Assembly (NCBI GenBank): GCA_937863915.1
Contig: CALMID010000126.1
Span: 1-10,130, forward strand
Source of the DNA: an uncultured Pseudomonas sp.
GTDB lineage: Bacteria; Pseudomonadota; Gammaproteobacteria; Pseudomonadales; Pseudomonadaceae
DNA length: 10,130 nt
Reading direction: 5' to 3'
Position numbers and translations under genes: made by a program. Under the pieces are notes generated by a model that did no database searches, was not told where the DNA came from, and saw nothing but the letters and a program-made list of their open reading frames with translations. How positions within the stretch are numbered: the stretch's first letter is position 1; each line of letters opens with the position of its first letter. Shown here in pieces: positions 1 to 6,606 of this stretch.

Positions 1-329
1 ATGCGCTTGGACAGGTCGCCGATGGTCTGTTGCTTGCGTGCTTCGGCCAGGTCCACGGCCAGGGCCTGGTACACAGGTTCGGCGGGCAGGCCGCGGCCGT
101 CCCAGCTGGCGATGGCTTCCACGGTGCGTGGCAGGCTGCGCACGACTTCCGGGTTTTCCACGCTCTTGTACAGCAGCAGGACGATCGGCAGGACGAAGAC
201 GACAAAGAGGAACAGCAGCAGCGGCAGGATCAGGCCCTGGGCCTTGAGCCGGTTGATGCGTTCGGCACGCGCCAGCTTCTGCTTGAGCGTCAGTCCGGCG
301 AATTCAGTGAGGGAAACGGTAGTGGCCAT
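1..329 (-). CDS. agtC: ABC transporter permease, PotB-like, N-terminal part (agtC-like; runs off left edge)
   Basis: This is the start of an inner-membrane permease subunit of a polyamine/GABA-type ABC importer. It would form the translocation pore with a second permease (agtD-like) expected beyond the left edge. At least 109 residues are visible. There is a cytoplasmic, basic N-terminal stretch of about 30 residues, then a strongly hydrophobic first membrane helix at about residues 33-55 (rich in Leu, Phe and Val), then a hydrophilic, probably periplasmic segment. A long loop after TM1 is usual in PotB/YdcU-like permeases. The ATG at 329-327 is preceded by GGAG (336-339) at 6-base spacing, which supports this start. 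The gene lies 119 bases downstream of the binding-protein gene in the same direction, with three hairpins in between. The symbol rests on synteny and general resemblance; the family call is firmer than the substrate. Confidence 0.8.
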   Translation of the reverse strand, partial: MATTVSLTEFAGLTLKQKLARAERINRLKAQGLILPLLLFLFVVFVLPIVLLLYKSVENPEVVRSLPRTVEAIASWDGRGLPAEPVYQALAVDLAEARKQQTIGDLSKR

Positions 330-359
330 CGCGGGCTCCAGAGACACCGGGATAAAACA

Positions 360-432
360 CCCTCGCCCAAGACAGGCGAGGGATGAGAGGGGCACGGGCC
401 GCCCCTCTCGCAAACCTCTCCGTCAGGAGAGG
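360..432 (-). repeat. Three tandem perfect hairpins between binding-protein and permease genes
   Basis: Three inverted repeats without mismatches lie end to end in the 119-base spacer. In the direction of transcription the first is CCTCTCC/GGAGAGG (arms 415-421 and 426-432, 4-base loop). The second has 9-bp arms GAGAGGGGC/GCCCCTCTC (385-393 and 401-409, 7-base loop). The third has 8-bp arms CCCTCGCC/GGCGAGGG (360-367 and 375-382, 7-base loop). The last hairpin is followed on the minus strand by TGTTTTATC, a weak T tract. Arms of the first and second hairpins share a GAGAGG/CCTCTC core, so alternative pairings are possible. The likely role, by analogy with malE-malF type spacers, is to protect the binding-protein mRNA 3' end or partly stop transcription, so that the permease is made in lower amount. 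A dispersed REP-like repeat is an alternative. Confidence 0.75.
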
Positions 433-448
433 GCACCACTGTTGAAAC

Positions 449-1492
449 TTACTTCGCGGCCCAGGCGTTGAAGCGCTGTTCCAGCTGCTCGCCGTAGTCG
501 GCCCAGAAGGTCACGTCCATGGCCACCTGGTTGGCAATGTTTTCCTTGGTGGTCGGCATGTCCTTGCTCAGCGTCGGTTCCAGCAGCATCACGGCTTTCT
601 TGTTGGCCGGGCCGTAGGCGATGTTGGAGGAGTAGACCTTCTGCTGCTGCGGCTGCAGGGTGAAGGCGATGAACTCCTTGGCCGCGTCGGCATCCTTGGC
701 ACCCTTCGGGATGGCCCAGGAGTCGAAGTCGTAGATGCCGCCGTTCCACACGATCTTCAGGTTGCTTTCGTTCTGCACCGCGGCGATACGACCGTTGTAG
801 GCCGAGCTCATGACCACGTCACCGGAGACGAGGAACTGCGGCGGCTGGGCACCGGCTTCCCACCACTGGATGTGCGGCTTGATCTCGTCGAGCTTCTTGA
901 AAGCGCGGTCCTGGCCTTCCTTGGTGGCGAGCACGGTGTACACCTCTTTCGGTGCCACGCCGTCGGCCATCAGGGCGAATTCCAGGGTGTACTTGGCGCC
1001 TTTGCGCAGGCCGCGCTTGCCCGGGAACTTGTTCACGTCCCAGAAATCGTTCCAGCCCTGCGGGGCGGTTTTCAGCTTGTCGGCGTTGTAGGCCATGACC
1101 GTGGAGTAAACGAAGAAGCCGATGCCGCACGGCTGGATGGTGCCTTCCACGTAGTCCTTGGGATTGCCGAGGATGGCCGGGTCGATTTCCTCGAACATGC
1201 CCTCGTCGCAACCGCGGGCCAGTTCCGGCGACTCCACTTCGACCAGGTGCCAGGACACGCTGTTGGTGTCGACCATGGCTTTGACCTTGGCCATTTCGCC
1301 GTTGTACTCACCGGCAACGATCTTGCCTTTGCCAGTGGCTTCCCACGGCTGGTAGAAGCCCTTGGTCTGGGCTTCCTTGTTGGCGCCACCGAAGGAAATC
1401 ACGGTGAGGTCGGCGGCCATGGCCGAGGATGCTGCGGCGAGGCCCAGGGCCAGGCCGGCGAGACGGAAGGTGCTGCGAGTTGCGGTGCTCAT
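449..1492 (-). CDS. agtB: Periplasmic solute-binding protein of polyamine/GABA-type ABC transporter (agtB-like)
   Basis: This is a PotD/PotF-family (COG0687-type) extracellular solute-binding protein of 347 residues that delivers ligand to the membrane permeases. A clear Sec signal peptide covers residues 1-26: basic N-terminus, Leu/Ala-rich core, then SAMA before the mature start ADLTV. The mature protein opens with the family-typical ISFGGANKEA strand. Two cysteines (C95 in RGCDEGM, C122 in IQPCGIGF) could form a disulfide in the periplasm (inference). The ATG at 1492 was chosen because it has GGAGA (1501-1505) 8 bases upstream and places the signal peptide at the N-terminus. An in-frame ATG at 1558 overlaps the agtA stop as ATGA, but would put 22 unhelpful residues before the signal peptide. 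The gene follows agtA by 62 bases. GABA/5-aminovalerate as substrate is inferred from gene order; putrescine or spermidine is possible. Confidence 0.85.
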   Translation of the reverse strand: MSTATRSTFRLAGLALGLAAASSAMAADLTVISFGGANKEAQTKGFYQPWEATGKGKIVAGEYNGEMAKVKAMVDTNSVSWHLVEVESPELARGCDEGMFEEIDPAILGNPKDYVEGTIQPCGIGFFVYSTVMAYNADKLKTAPQGWNDFWDVNKFPGKRGLRKGAKYTLEFALMADGVAPKEVYTVLATKEGQDRAFKKLDEIKPHIQWWEAGAQPPQFLVSGDVVMSSAYNGRIAAVQNESNLKIVWNGGIYDFDSWAIPKGAKDADAAKEFIAFTLQPQQQKVYSSNIAYGPANKKAVMLLEPTLSKDMPTTKENIANQVAMDVTFWADYGEQLEQRFNAWAAK

Positions 1493-1554
1493 TGTTGTTG
1501 TCTCCACGGTGCAGGGTATGGGGTTTTGCTTTTGTGGGGTGTGGCGCGGCGCAC

Positions 1555-2664
1555 TCATTCCGCCAGCAGCGGGTCAAGGGCGCGGACGTGCTCGACATGC
1601 CAGCCCAGCGGCACGACATCGCCCACGCCCAGGGCGGGGTCGAGTTCGGCGATGGGCTGTTTGACGAAGAAGTTCGGGTTGCCGCAGACCTCCATGCGGA
1701 TGCGCACGTGGTCGCCCAGGTAGATGAACTCGGCGACCCGGCCGCTGAAGCGGTTGGCGCAGTGCTCGCTGGCGGCATTCAGGCGCACACGCTCGGGGCG
1801 GATCGACAGGCTGACCGGCTCGCCGCTGGCGCCGACCTTGACCGCCAGGGCCTGGACGTTTTCGCCGCGGGCCAGCTTGACGCTGCAACGCTCGCCGTCG
1901 CGGCTGACCAGGGTGCCCGGCAGGCGGTTGTTCTCGCCGATGAAGTGGGCAACGAAGGTGTTGCTCGGCGCTTCGTAGAGATCACGCGGCGGGGCGATCT
2001 GCTGGATCTCGCCCTGATGGAACACGGCCACGCGGTCGGACATGGTCAGGGCTTCGCCCTGGTCGTGGGTCACATAGACCACGGTGACGCCGAGGCGCTC
2101 GTGGATGTGCTTGATCTCCATCTGCATGTGTTCGCGCAGTTGCTTGTCCAGCGCGCCGAGCGGTTCATCCATCAGCACCAGCTGCGGCTCGAACACCAGG
2201 GCGCGGGCCAGGGCCACGCGCTGCTGCTGGCCACCGGAAAGCTGGCCGGGGTAGCGGTGGCGGAACTTGTCCAGCTGGACCATGGCCAGCGAGCGTTTGA
2301 CCCGCTCGTGGATGTCGGTCTTGTTCATGCCGCGCACGGTGAGCGGAAAGGCCATGTTCTCGGCCACCGTCATGTGCGGGAACAGCGCATAGTTCTGGAA
2401 CACCATGCCGATGTTGCGCTTGTGCGGCGGCACGTTGTTGATGGCCTTGCCGTCGAGGAGGATTTCCCCGGCGGTGGGGGTTTCGAAACCGGCCAGCATC
2501 ATCAGGCTGGTGGTCTTGCCGGAACCGGACGGGCCGAGCAGGGTGAGGAACTCGCCCTTGCGGATATCCAGGTTGAGATCTTTAACGATCAGCGCTTCGC
2601 CGTCGTAGCTTTTCTGCACGCCGCGGAAACTGACCAGGATGTCGTTTGCCTGAGAATCGCTCAT
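1555..2664 (-). CDS. agtA: ABC transporter ATP-binding protein, PotA-like (agtA-like)
   Basis: This is the cytoplasmic ATPase that powers the importer, 369 residues from the chosen start, a normal length for PotA-type proteins. All core motifs are intact: Walker A GPSGSGKT (44-51), Q-loop Gln90 ([10 protein letters not shown]), signature LSGGQQQ (142-148), Walker B LVLMDEP (162-168) with catalytic Glu167, D-loop GALD, and switch His200 in YVTHDQ. A C-terminal TOBE-like regulatory domain follows at about 285-355 (SIRPERVRL, then the [15 protein letters not shown] strand region). The ATG at 2664 is preferred over an in-frame ATG at 2700, because AAGG (2672-2675) lies 7 bases upstream and the sequence then begins [10 protein letters not shown]. 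The gene is the first of the transporter set, 136 bases after agtR, a gap that carries a dyad. The transporter ATPase call is essentially certain. The agt identity comes from the adjacent kinase/regulator pair. Confidence 0.9.
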   Translation of the reverse strand: MSDSQANDILVSFRGVQKSYDGEALIVKDLNLDIRKGEFLTLLGPSGSGKTTSLMMLAGFETPTAGEILLDGKAINNVPPHKRNIGMVFQNYALFPHMTVAENMAFPLTVRGMNKTDIHERVKRSLAMVQLDKFRHRYPGQLSGGQQQRVALARALVFEPQLVLMDEPLGALDKQLREHMQMEIKHIHERLGVTVVYVTHDQGEALTMSDRVAVFHQGEIQQIAPPRDLYEAPSNTFVAHFIGENNRLPGTLVSRDGERCSVKLARGENVQALAVKVGASGEPVSLSIRPERVRLNAASEHCANRFSGRVAEFIYLGDHVRIRMEVCGNPNFFVKQPIAELDPALGVGDVVPLGWHVEHVRALDPLLAE

Positions 2665-2773
2665 CACCGCACCTTTTGTTTTTGTCTTGCCGATGAGCAA
2701 AGACTAGGCGCGGTGGTCCGTCCAACAAATCGGGCAGGCGGACAACTTGCGGTAGGGCGGCAGGCCGACTTTT

Positions 2774-2791
2774 TGTAGGGATTGCCCTACA
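2774..2791. promoter_or_regulatory. Perfect dyad TGTAGGG-N4-CCCTACA upstream of transporter genes, candidate regulator site
   Basis: A 7-bp perfect inverted repeat with a 4-base centre (ATTG on the plus strand) lies 9 bases beyond the agtR stop and about 110 bases before the agtA start. In the direction of transcription it is followed by AAAAAG, not by a T tract, so it does not look like an intrinsic terminator. NarL/FixJ-type regulators commonly bind short inverted repeats as dimers, and the neighbouring gene encodes one. A further half-site-like GTAGGG occurs at 2752-2757. Use as an AgtR operator is inference; no convincing -35/-10 pair was identified next to it. Confidence 0.45.
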
Positions 2792-2800
2792 GGGCGATAG

Positions 2801-3430
2801 TCAGACCAGCTTGTGTTCCATGGCGTACTTGACCAGTTCGGCCACCGAATGGGCGCCCATCTTTTCCATCAGGCGAGCCTTGTGCGTGCTCACGGTCTTG
2901 CTGCTGATGGCCAGGTGCTGGGCGATCTCGTTGACGCCCTCGCCCTGGACCAGACGCTCGAACACGGAGAATTCGCGCTCGGAGAGCAGGGCGTGGGGCG
3001 GTCGCGAATCGGTCAGGCCGACCTCGAAGACCATGCGGTCGGCCAGCTCCGGATCGATGTAGCGGCCGCCGCTGGCGACCTTGCGGATGGCGGTGAGCAG
3101 CAGTGCCGGGTCGCTGTCCTTGGTAGCGTAGCCGGCGGCACCGATCTTCAGGGCGCGGGCGGCCATCTGCGCCTCGTCGTGCATCGACAGCATCAGCACC
3201 GCCGGCGGCTGGAGCAGGGCGCGGATGCGCGGGATGGCTTCCAGGCCATTCACGCCGGGCATGGAAATATCCAGCAGCACCACGTCGCAGGGCGTCTGGC
3301 GCAGCACGTCCATCAGCTGTTCGCCGTTGCCGGCCTCGCCCACCACCTGCATGTCCTTGGCCATGCCGATCAGCTGCTTGATGCCCTCGCGGACAATGGT
3401 GTGGTCTTCGGCCACCAGCACTCGAATCAC
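2801..3430 (-). CDS. agtR: NarL/FixJ-family response regulator (agtR-like)
   Basis: This is a 209-residue two-component transcription factor. The receiver domain spans about residues 1-120, with the acidic pocket Glu8-Asp9, phosphoacceptor Asp54 in LLDISMPG, Ser82 and the invariant Lys104. The DNA-binding LuxR/GerE helix-turn-helix follows at about 145-205: LLSEREFSVFERLVQG, then NEIAQHLAISSKTVSTHK, then LMEKMGAHS. It starts with GTG at 3430, and the first four bases GTGA are shared with the agtS stop codon. A strong GAGGAGA lies 7 bases upstream inside agtS. Such coupling indicates a 1:1 kinase-regulator pair. The presumed target is the transporter operon immediately downstream. In P. aeruginosa the corresponding regulator (PA0601, from memory) has been linked to GABA/5-aminovalerate uptake and to peptidoglycan or N-acetylglucosamine sensing. 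Orthology is inferred from order and domain make-up. Confidence 0.9.
   Translation of the reverse strand: MIRVLVAEDHTIVREGIKQLIGMAKDMQVVGEAGNGEQLMDVLRQTPCDVVLLDISMPGVNGLEAIPRIRALLQPPAVLMLSMHDEAQMAARALKIGAAGYATKDSDPALLLTAIRKVASGGRYIDPELADRMVFEVGLTDSRPPHALLSEREFSVFERLVQGEGVNEIAQHLAISSKTVSTHKARLMEKMGAHSVAELVKYAMEHKLV
3427..3430 (-). other. GTGA stop/start overlap coupling agtS and agtR
   Basis: The TGA stop of the kinase gene (3429-3427) and the GTG start of the regulator gene (3430-3428) share bases, giving GTGA on the minus strand. This is a classical arrangement for translational coupling, which would keep kinase and regulator in fixed proportion. Confidence 0.85.
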
Positions 3431-5814
3431 TGTTCTGTCTCCTCATCCAGGGCCACGTATACACACAGGGTAGTGCCTGCACCGGGGTGGCTGTCGAGGC
3501 TCAGGCTGCCGCCGAGCATCAGCACGCGCTCGCGCATGCCGACCAGGCCGAAGGAGCCGTGCACCGCCGCCGGGTCGAAACCGCGGCCATCGTCGCTGAC
3601 CCGCAGGCACAGCTGCGGGCCCTGCACGCGCAGGCTGATCTCCACACTGTGGGCCTGGGCGTGGCGCAGAATGTTGGTCAGCGCTTCCTGGAGCACGCGG
3701 AACAGGCCGATGGCCTTGGCGTCGGACAGTGCCGGCAACTGCTCGGGCACTTCCACCAGGCAGGGAATCTGGCTGCGCGCCTCGAAGCGCCGTGCCTGCC
3801 ATTCGATGGCGGAGGCGATGCCTGCATCGAGGATCGGCGGCCGCAGCGCGGTGGCCACGTCACGCACCAGCTGGAACAGGTTGGCGATCAGCTTCTTCAT
3901 GCTCTGCAGGCGCGCCTGCAGACCGGGGTCGAGGTCGGCGTAAGCCAGTTCGCACATCGAGGTTTCCAGCTTGAGCACGGTGAGCACCTGGCCCAGCTCA
4001 TCGTGCACCTCGCGGGCGATGCGCGCTTTTTCTTCCTCGCGCACGCTCTCCAGATGCGCCGACAGCTCGCGCAGCTGGGCACGGGATTCGCCCAGGGCCA
4101 GCTCGATGGCCTTGTTGGCGCTGATGTCCCAGACGATGCCATCCCACACCACGCGGCCGTCCTCGAAGCGCCGGGCGGTGGCCTTGATGTCGACCCAGCG
4201 CTGTTCGCCGCTTTGCGTCAGCAGGCGGCCCTGCCATTGCCAGTCGCGGTCGGCGGCCAGGGCCGCATCCTGAATGGCGCGGTAGTCGGCCTGATCGTCG
4301 GGGTGGGCCAGGCTGCGGATGCCGCGGTCGGCATGGGAGAGAAACTCGGCGGAATAGCCCAGCAGGCCCTGACTGGCGTCGCTCATGTAGGAGAACAGCA
4401 CAGGGGCGCCCGGCGCGGCGCGTTCCAGGCGGAAGACCAGGCCTGGCACGTTGCCGGCGATGCCCTTCAGGCGCGCCTCGCTTTCCTCCAGCGCGGCATG
4501 GGCGCGGCGCCGTTCGGTGACGTCGCTGAGAAACACCAGCAGGTATTCGCTCTCGCCGAAACGCAGGAAGCTGATCGAAACGTCCACCGGCAGCAGGCTG
4601 CCGTCGGCGCGGATGCACTGGGTCTCGAAGCTCAGCGCGCCTTCGTCCGGCTGGCGCGCCCGGCGCCACAGGCCGAGCCAGCGGTCCATGTGCAGGTTGG
4701 GTTCGAAGTCGGCCAGTGGCCGGTCGACCACCGCGCCGGCCGGGTAGCCGAGCATCTGTTCGGCGGATGGGTTGGCGTAGCGCACGCGGCTGTCCCAGTT
4801 GACCCAGAGAATGCCCACGGTGCTCTGGTCGATGGCGAACTGGGCCAGGCGCAGGGCTTCTTCCGCCGCCAGTTGCTGGCTGAGGTGCAGGCGGGCATCG
4901 AGCAGGCGTTTTTCCAGCGCGCTGCGCTGGCGCAGCAGCCAGGTGATGACTGCCGCGCTGGTCAGCAGCAGGGCCAGCAGGACCAGGCTGATGTTCTGCC
5001 ACAGGCCGGGTGATTCGCTCAGGCGCGGGTACTGGATCTGCAGCCAGCGGTCGTGCAGCTGGTTGAGCTGCTGTGGCGGCAGGCTGCGCAGGGCGCTGTC
5101 GATCAGCTCCGCCAGTTGCGGCTGGTCGCGGCGGCTGGCCACGCGCAGCAGCAGGGGGAAACCGATATCGCCGACTACCGCCAGCTCGCTGAATTCCTGC
5201 AGGCGCGACAGGCGGCTGAGCTGGGCTTCGTCGGCCACGGCGAAAGGCGTGGTCTGGTTGAGCACCTGCTGCAGTGCCGCCTGTTCGTCGACCGTGGCGC
5301 GCAGGTCGAGGTTGCTGAAGTTGCTGCGCAGGTAGGCCAGCACCGGGCTGTCGGCGGCCACGGCGACCAGGCTGCCGGCTTGCAGCGCATCCAGTTCCAC
5401 CGCGCCGGTGTGGCTGCGTTCGCCAACCACCAGATGCGGCACGCGCAGGTAGGGGTCGGAGTACTGCCACAGGCGCAGGCCGGCGGGAGTCTGCAGCAGG
5501 CCGGGGGCGAGGTCGATGGCGCCGGCCTTGAGGGCGGCCTGCAGTTCGTCCTGGCTGGCATAGTGCTGCCATTGCCAGCTGACGCCGAGCGCCTGGCCCA
5601 GCCACTCCATCAGTTCCACGTTGGCCCCGGACAGACGCTGCTGGCGGCGGTCGAACTGGGCGTAGGGTGGCTGCAGGACAATGCCCACCCGCAGCGGTCC
5701 GTGGGTCTGCAGCCAGGCGCGCTGGGCCTCCGTCAGCGCCAGCGGCGCGGGAGCGTCGGCCCATGCCGGGAGGGCGAACAGGCAGAAAAGCAGGGTGGCG
5801 AGACGCAGCAGCAC
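3427..5814 (-). CDS. agtS: Membrane sensor histidine kinase with periplasmic solute-binding domain and two PAS domains (agtS-like)
   Basis: From the chosen start the protein has 795 residues. Order of parts: signal peptide 1-19 (cleavage after PAWA); a periplasmic SBP_bac_3-type ligand domain at about 40-262 (LRVGIVLQPPYAQFD opening, YSDPYLRVP hinge region); one membrane helix at about 275-294; PAS 1 at about 323-437 (ANPSAEQMLGYP); PAS 2 at about 446-572 (LAHPDDQADY); HisKA_3 with phosphoacceptor His604 (AREVHDELGQ); and HATPase_c with Asn714 (EALTNILRHAQ) and the DDGRGFD box at 741-747. It should sense an extracytoplasmic small molecule and phosphorylate the overlapping regulator. The GTG at 5814 is chosen because it puts the signal peptide at the N-terminus and has AAGG (5823-5826) 8 bases upstream. 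The frame is open to an ATG at 6003, but those 63 extra codons look non-coding. The canonical ligand-binding Arg position in the SBP domain is Gly112. Confidence 0.88.
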   Translation of the reverse strand: MLLRLATLLFCLFALPAWADAPAPLALTEAQRAWLQTHGPLRVGIVLQPPYAQFDRRQQRLSGANVELMEWLGQALGVSWQWQHYASQDELQAALKAGAIDLAPGLLQTPAGLRLWQYSDPYLRVPHLVVGERSHTGAVELDALQAGSLVAVAADSPVLAYLRSNFSNLDLRATVDEQAALQQVLNQTTPFAVADEAQLSRLSRLQEFSELAVVGDIGFPLLLRVASRRDQPQLAELIDSALRSLPPQQLNQLHDRWLQIQYPRLSESPGLWQNISLVLLALLLTSAAVITWLLRQRSALEKRLLDARLHLSQQLAAEEALRLAQFAIDQSTVGILWVNWDSRVRYANPSAEQMLGYPAGAVVDRPLADFEPNLHMDRWLGLWRRARQPDEGALSFETQCIRADGSLLPVDVSISFLRFGESEYLLVFLSDVTERRRAHAALEESEARLKGIAGNVPGLVFRLERAAPGAPVLFSYMSDASQGLLGYSAEFLSHADRGIRSLAHPDDQADYRAIQDAALAADRDWQWQGRLLTQSGEQRWVDIKATARRFEDGRVVWDGIVWDISANKAIELALGESRAQLRELSAHLESVREEEKARIAREVHDELGQVLTVLKLETSMCELAYADLDPGLQARLQSMKKLIANLFQLVRDVATALRPPILDAGIASAIEWQARRFEARSQIPCLVEVPEQLPALSDAKAIGLFRVLQEALTNILRHAQAHSVEISLRVQGPQLCLRVSDDGRGFDPAAVHGSFGLVGMRERVLMLGGSLSLDSHPGAGTTLCVYVALDEETEQ
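3438..3444 (-). promoter_or_regulatory. Strong ribosome binding site for agtR within the agtS 3' end
   Basis: The minus strand reads GAGGAGA here, 7 bases before the GTG at 3430. It decides the non-ATG start of the regulator gene and allows independent initiation in addition to coupling. Confidence 0.75.
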
Positions 5815-5996
5815 GGGCGTGACCTTGTAGTCGCAATGACCTTGAGCATATCCGAGGCGCCGGCCCTGAGCGATCCGACCATGGTCCCGGTGCACCTGCC
5901 CGGCACCTTGAAACCGGCTGTAAAGCCTTGCCGCACGCGGCGTTGGCGATTTTGCACAGGTCGCGAATCTAGCAGCACAATGACGCAAAAACGCTC

Positions 5997-6025
5997 TTAG
6001 CAAGCGCCGGGCATGCCGTTACACT
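5997..6025 (+). promoter_or_regulatory. Candidate sigma-70 promoter for yciH (TTAGCA-N17-TACACT)
   Basis: A -35-like TTAGCA (5997-6002, 4 of 6 consensus positions) and a -10-like TACACT (6020-6025, 4 of 6) are separated by 17 bases. Transcription would start near 6032 and give a leader of roughly 130 bases before the yciH GTG. The match is moderate and untested; it could also serve speA by read-through. Confidence 0.4.
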
Positions 6026-6105
6026 GCGCCCCGCCCGTTGCTTGCAATGGGTTCGGCCCGCATGGCGTGGCCGGCAGCGCTGCCCCTGCCAGAGTGGGGC
6101 TTCGC

Positions 6106-6125
6106 GGCTGAGGTTTGCCTCAGCC
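6106..6125 (+). repeat. Perfect hairpin in the yciH leader (GGCTGAGG-TTTG-CCTCAGCC)
   Basis: Arms of 8 bp (6106-6113 and 6118-6125) enclose a 4-base TTTG loop. The stem ends 21 bases before the yciH ribosome binding site AAGAGGA (6147-6153) and is followed by AGTCGCTATCC, without a T run, so an intrinsic terminator is unlikely. It could shape the 5' untranslated region or mark an operator. Function unknown. Confidence 0.6.
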
Positions 6126-6160
6126 AGTCGCTATCCTGACCAACCCAAGAGGACAGCCCG

Positions 6161-6532
6161 GTGGTCAAGAAAGCTGCGTCATTTGCCGCACTAGGCGGCC
6201 TCGTCTATTCCACCGATGGCGGTCGGCATTGCCCGGACTGCAGCCAGCCGGTGGATGCCTGCATCTGCAAGCAGACCCAGATTCCTGCCGGTGACGGCAT
6301 CGCCCGCGTGCGCCGCGAGACCAAGGGCCGCGGTGGCAAGACCGTCACCACCGTCACTGGCGTGCCCCTGCCCGAAGCCGAGCTGAAGGAGCTGGCCAGC
6401 GCGCTGAAGAAGCGCTGCGGCTGCGGCGGCGGGCTCAAGGACGGCGTCATCGAGATCCAGGGCGACATGGTCGACCTGCTGCTCGAAGAACTCGCCAAGC
6501 GCGGCTTCAAAGCCAAGAAATCCGGCGGCTGA
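6161..6532 (+). CDS. yciH: SUI1/eIF1-like translation factor YciH
   Basis: This is a 123-residue cytoplasmic protein of the bacterial YciH branch of the SUI1/eIF1 family. Those proteins bind the small ribosomal subunit and influence start-site fidelity; the bacterial role is only partly defined. The N-terminal part has a cysteine cluster, HCPDC and CICK (Cys24, Cys27, Cys34, Cys36), that could bind a metal (inference). The SUI1 core follows: GRGGKTVTTVTG (57-68), then KKRCGCGGGLKDG (83-95) with IEIQGD. It is slightly longer than E. coli YciH (about 108 residues). The start is GTG at 6161 with AAGAGGA (6147-6153) 7 bases upstream; no ATG fits better. It lies 117 bases upstream of speA in the same direction. 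The same pair is adjacent in P. aeruginosa (from memory PA4840-PA4839), so co-transcription is plausible. Confidence 0.9.
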   Translation: MVKKAASFAALGGLVYSTDGGRHCPDCSQPVDACICKQTQIPAGDGIARVRRETKGRGGKTVTTVTGVPLPEAELKELASALKKRCGCGGGLKDGVIEIQGDMVDLLLEELAKRGFKAKKSGG

Positions 6533-6606
6533 TTTTTCTTTTCGTGCGTTTCCGTGAAGGCCGCTGCCGACGCGGGGCCGTCTGTCATCTTTACTTTCCA
6601 TCTTGG

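Larger units (their letters stand above)
5815..6160. other. Divergent intergenic region between agtS and yciH
   Basis: These 346 bases separate two divergently transcribed genes and must hold promoters for both. No convincing protein-coding gene is seen; the open frames crossing it are extensions of antisense frames. The plus-strand half contains a candidate sigma-70 promoter (5997-6025). After it comes a dyad-rich leader: a perfect 12-bp palindrome GGCAGCGCTGCC (6073-6084), a weaker GCCCC/GGGGC stem (6082-6086 with 6096-6100) and an 8-bp hairpin (6106-6125). For agtS, reading leftwards, I could not find a convincing -35/-10 pair or a sigma-54 GG-N10-GC signature. Confidence 0.6.

Noticed and set aside
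1493..1558. Alternative agtB start at 1558 overlapping the agtA stop as ATGA
   Set aside because: It would add 22 residues before a clear signal peptide, while the ATG at 1492 has GGAGA 8 bases upstream.
1429..2778. Plus-strand open frame of 449 codons opposite the ABC ATPase gene
   Set aside because: The minus strand encodes every ABC ATPase motif in order; the plus frame shows no domain and is a composition artefact.
2774..2791. The agtR-agtA dyad as an intrinsic terminator
   Set aside because: In the transcribed direction it is followed by A residues rather than T residues, and on the other strand by GGGCGATAG.
3487..5013. Plus-strand open frame of 508 codons opposite the sensor kinase gene
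   Set aside because: The kinase frame carries clear SBP, PAS, HisKA_3 and HATPase motifs; this frame has biased composition and no motif, so it is a shadow.
5951..5966. Possible sigma-54 site around TTGGCGATTTTGCAC
   Set aside because: GG and GC are only 7 bases apart instead of the required 10.
5815..6003. N-terminal extension of the kinase to an ATG at 6003
   Set aside because: The extra 63 residues lack family resemblance and would bury the signal peptide; the GTG at 5814 has a Shine-Dalgarno and gives a proper signal sequence.
6115..6137. TTGCCT and TATCCT as a promoter close to yciH
   Set aside because: The spacing is only 11 bases and the first element is part of the hairpin; the 5997-6025 pair fits better.
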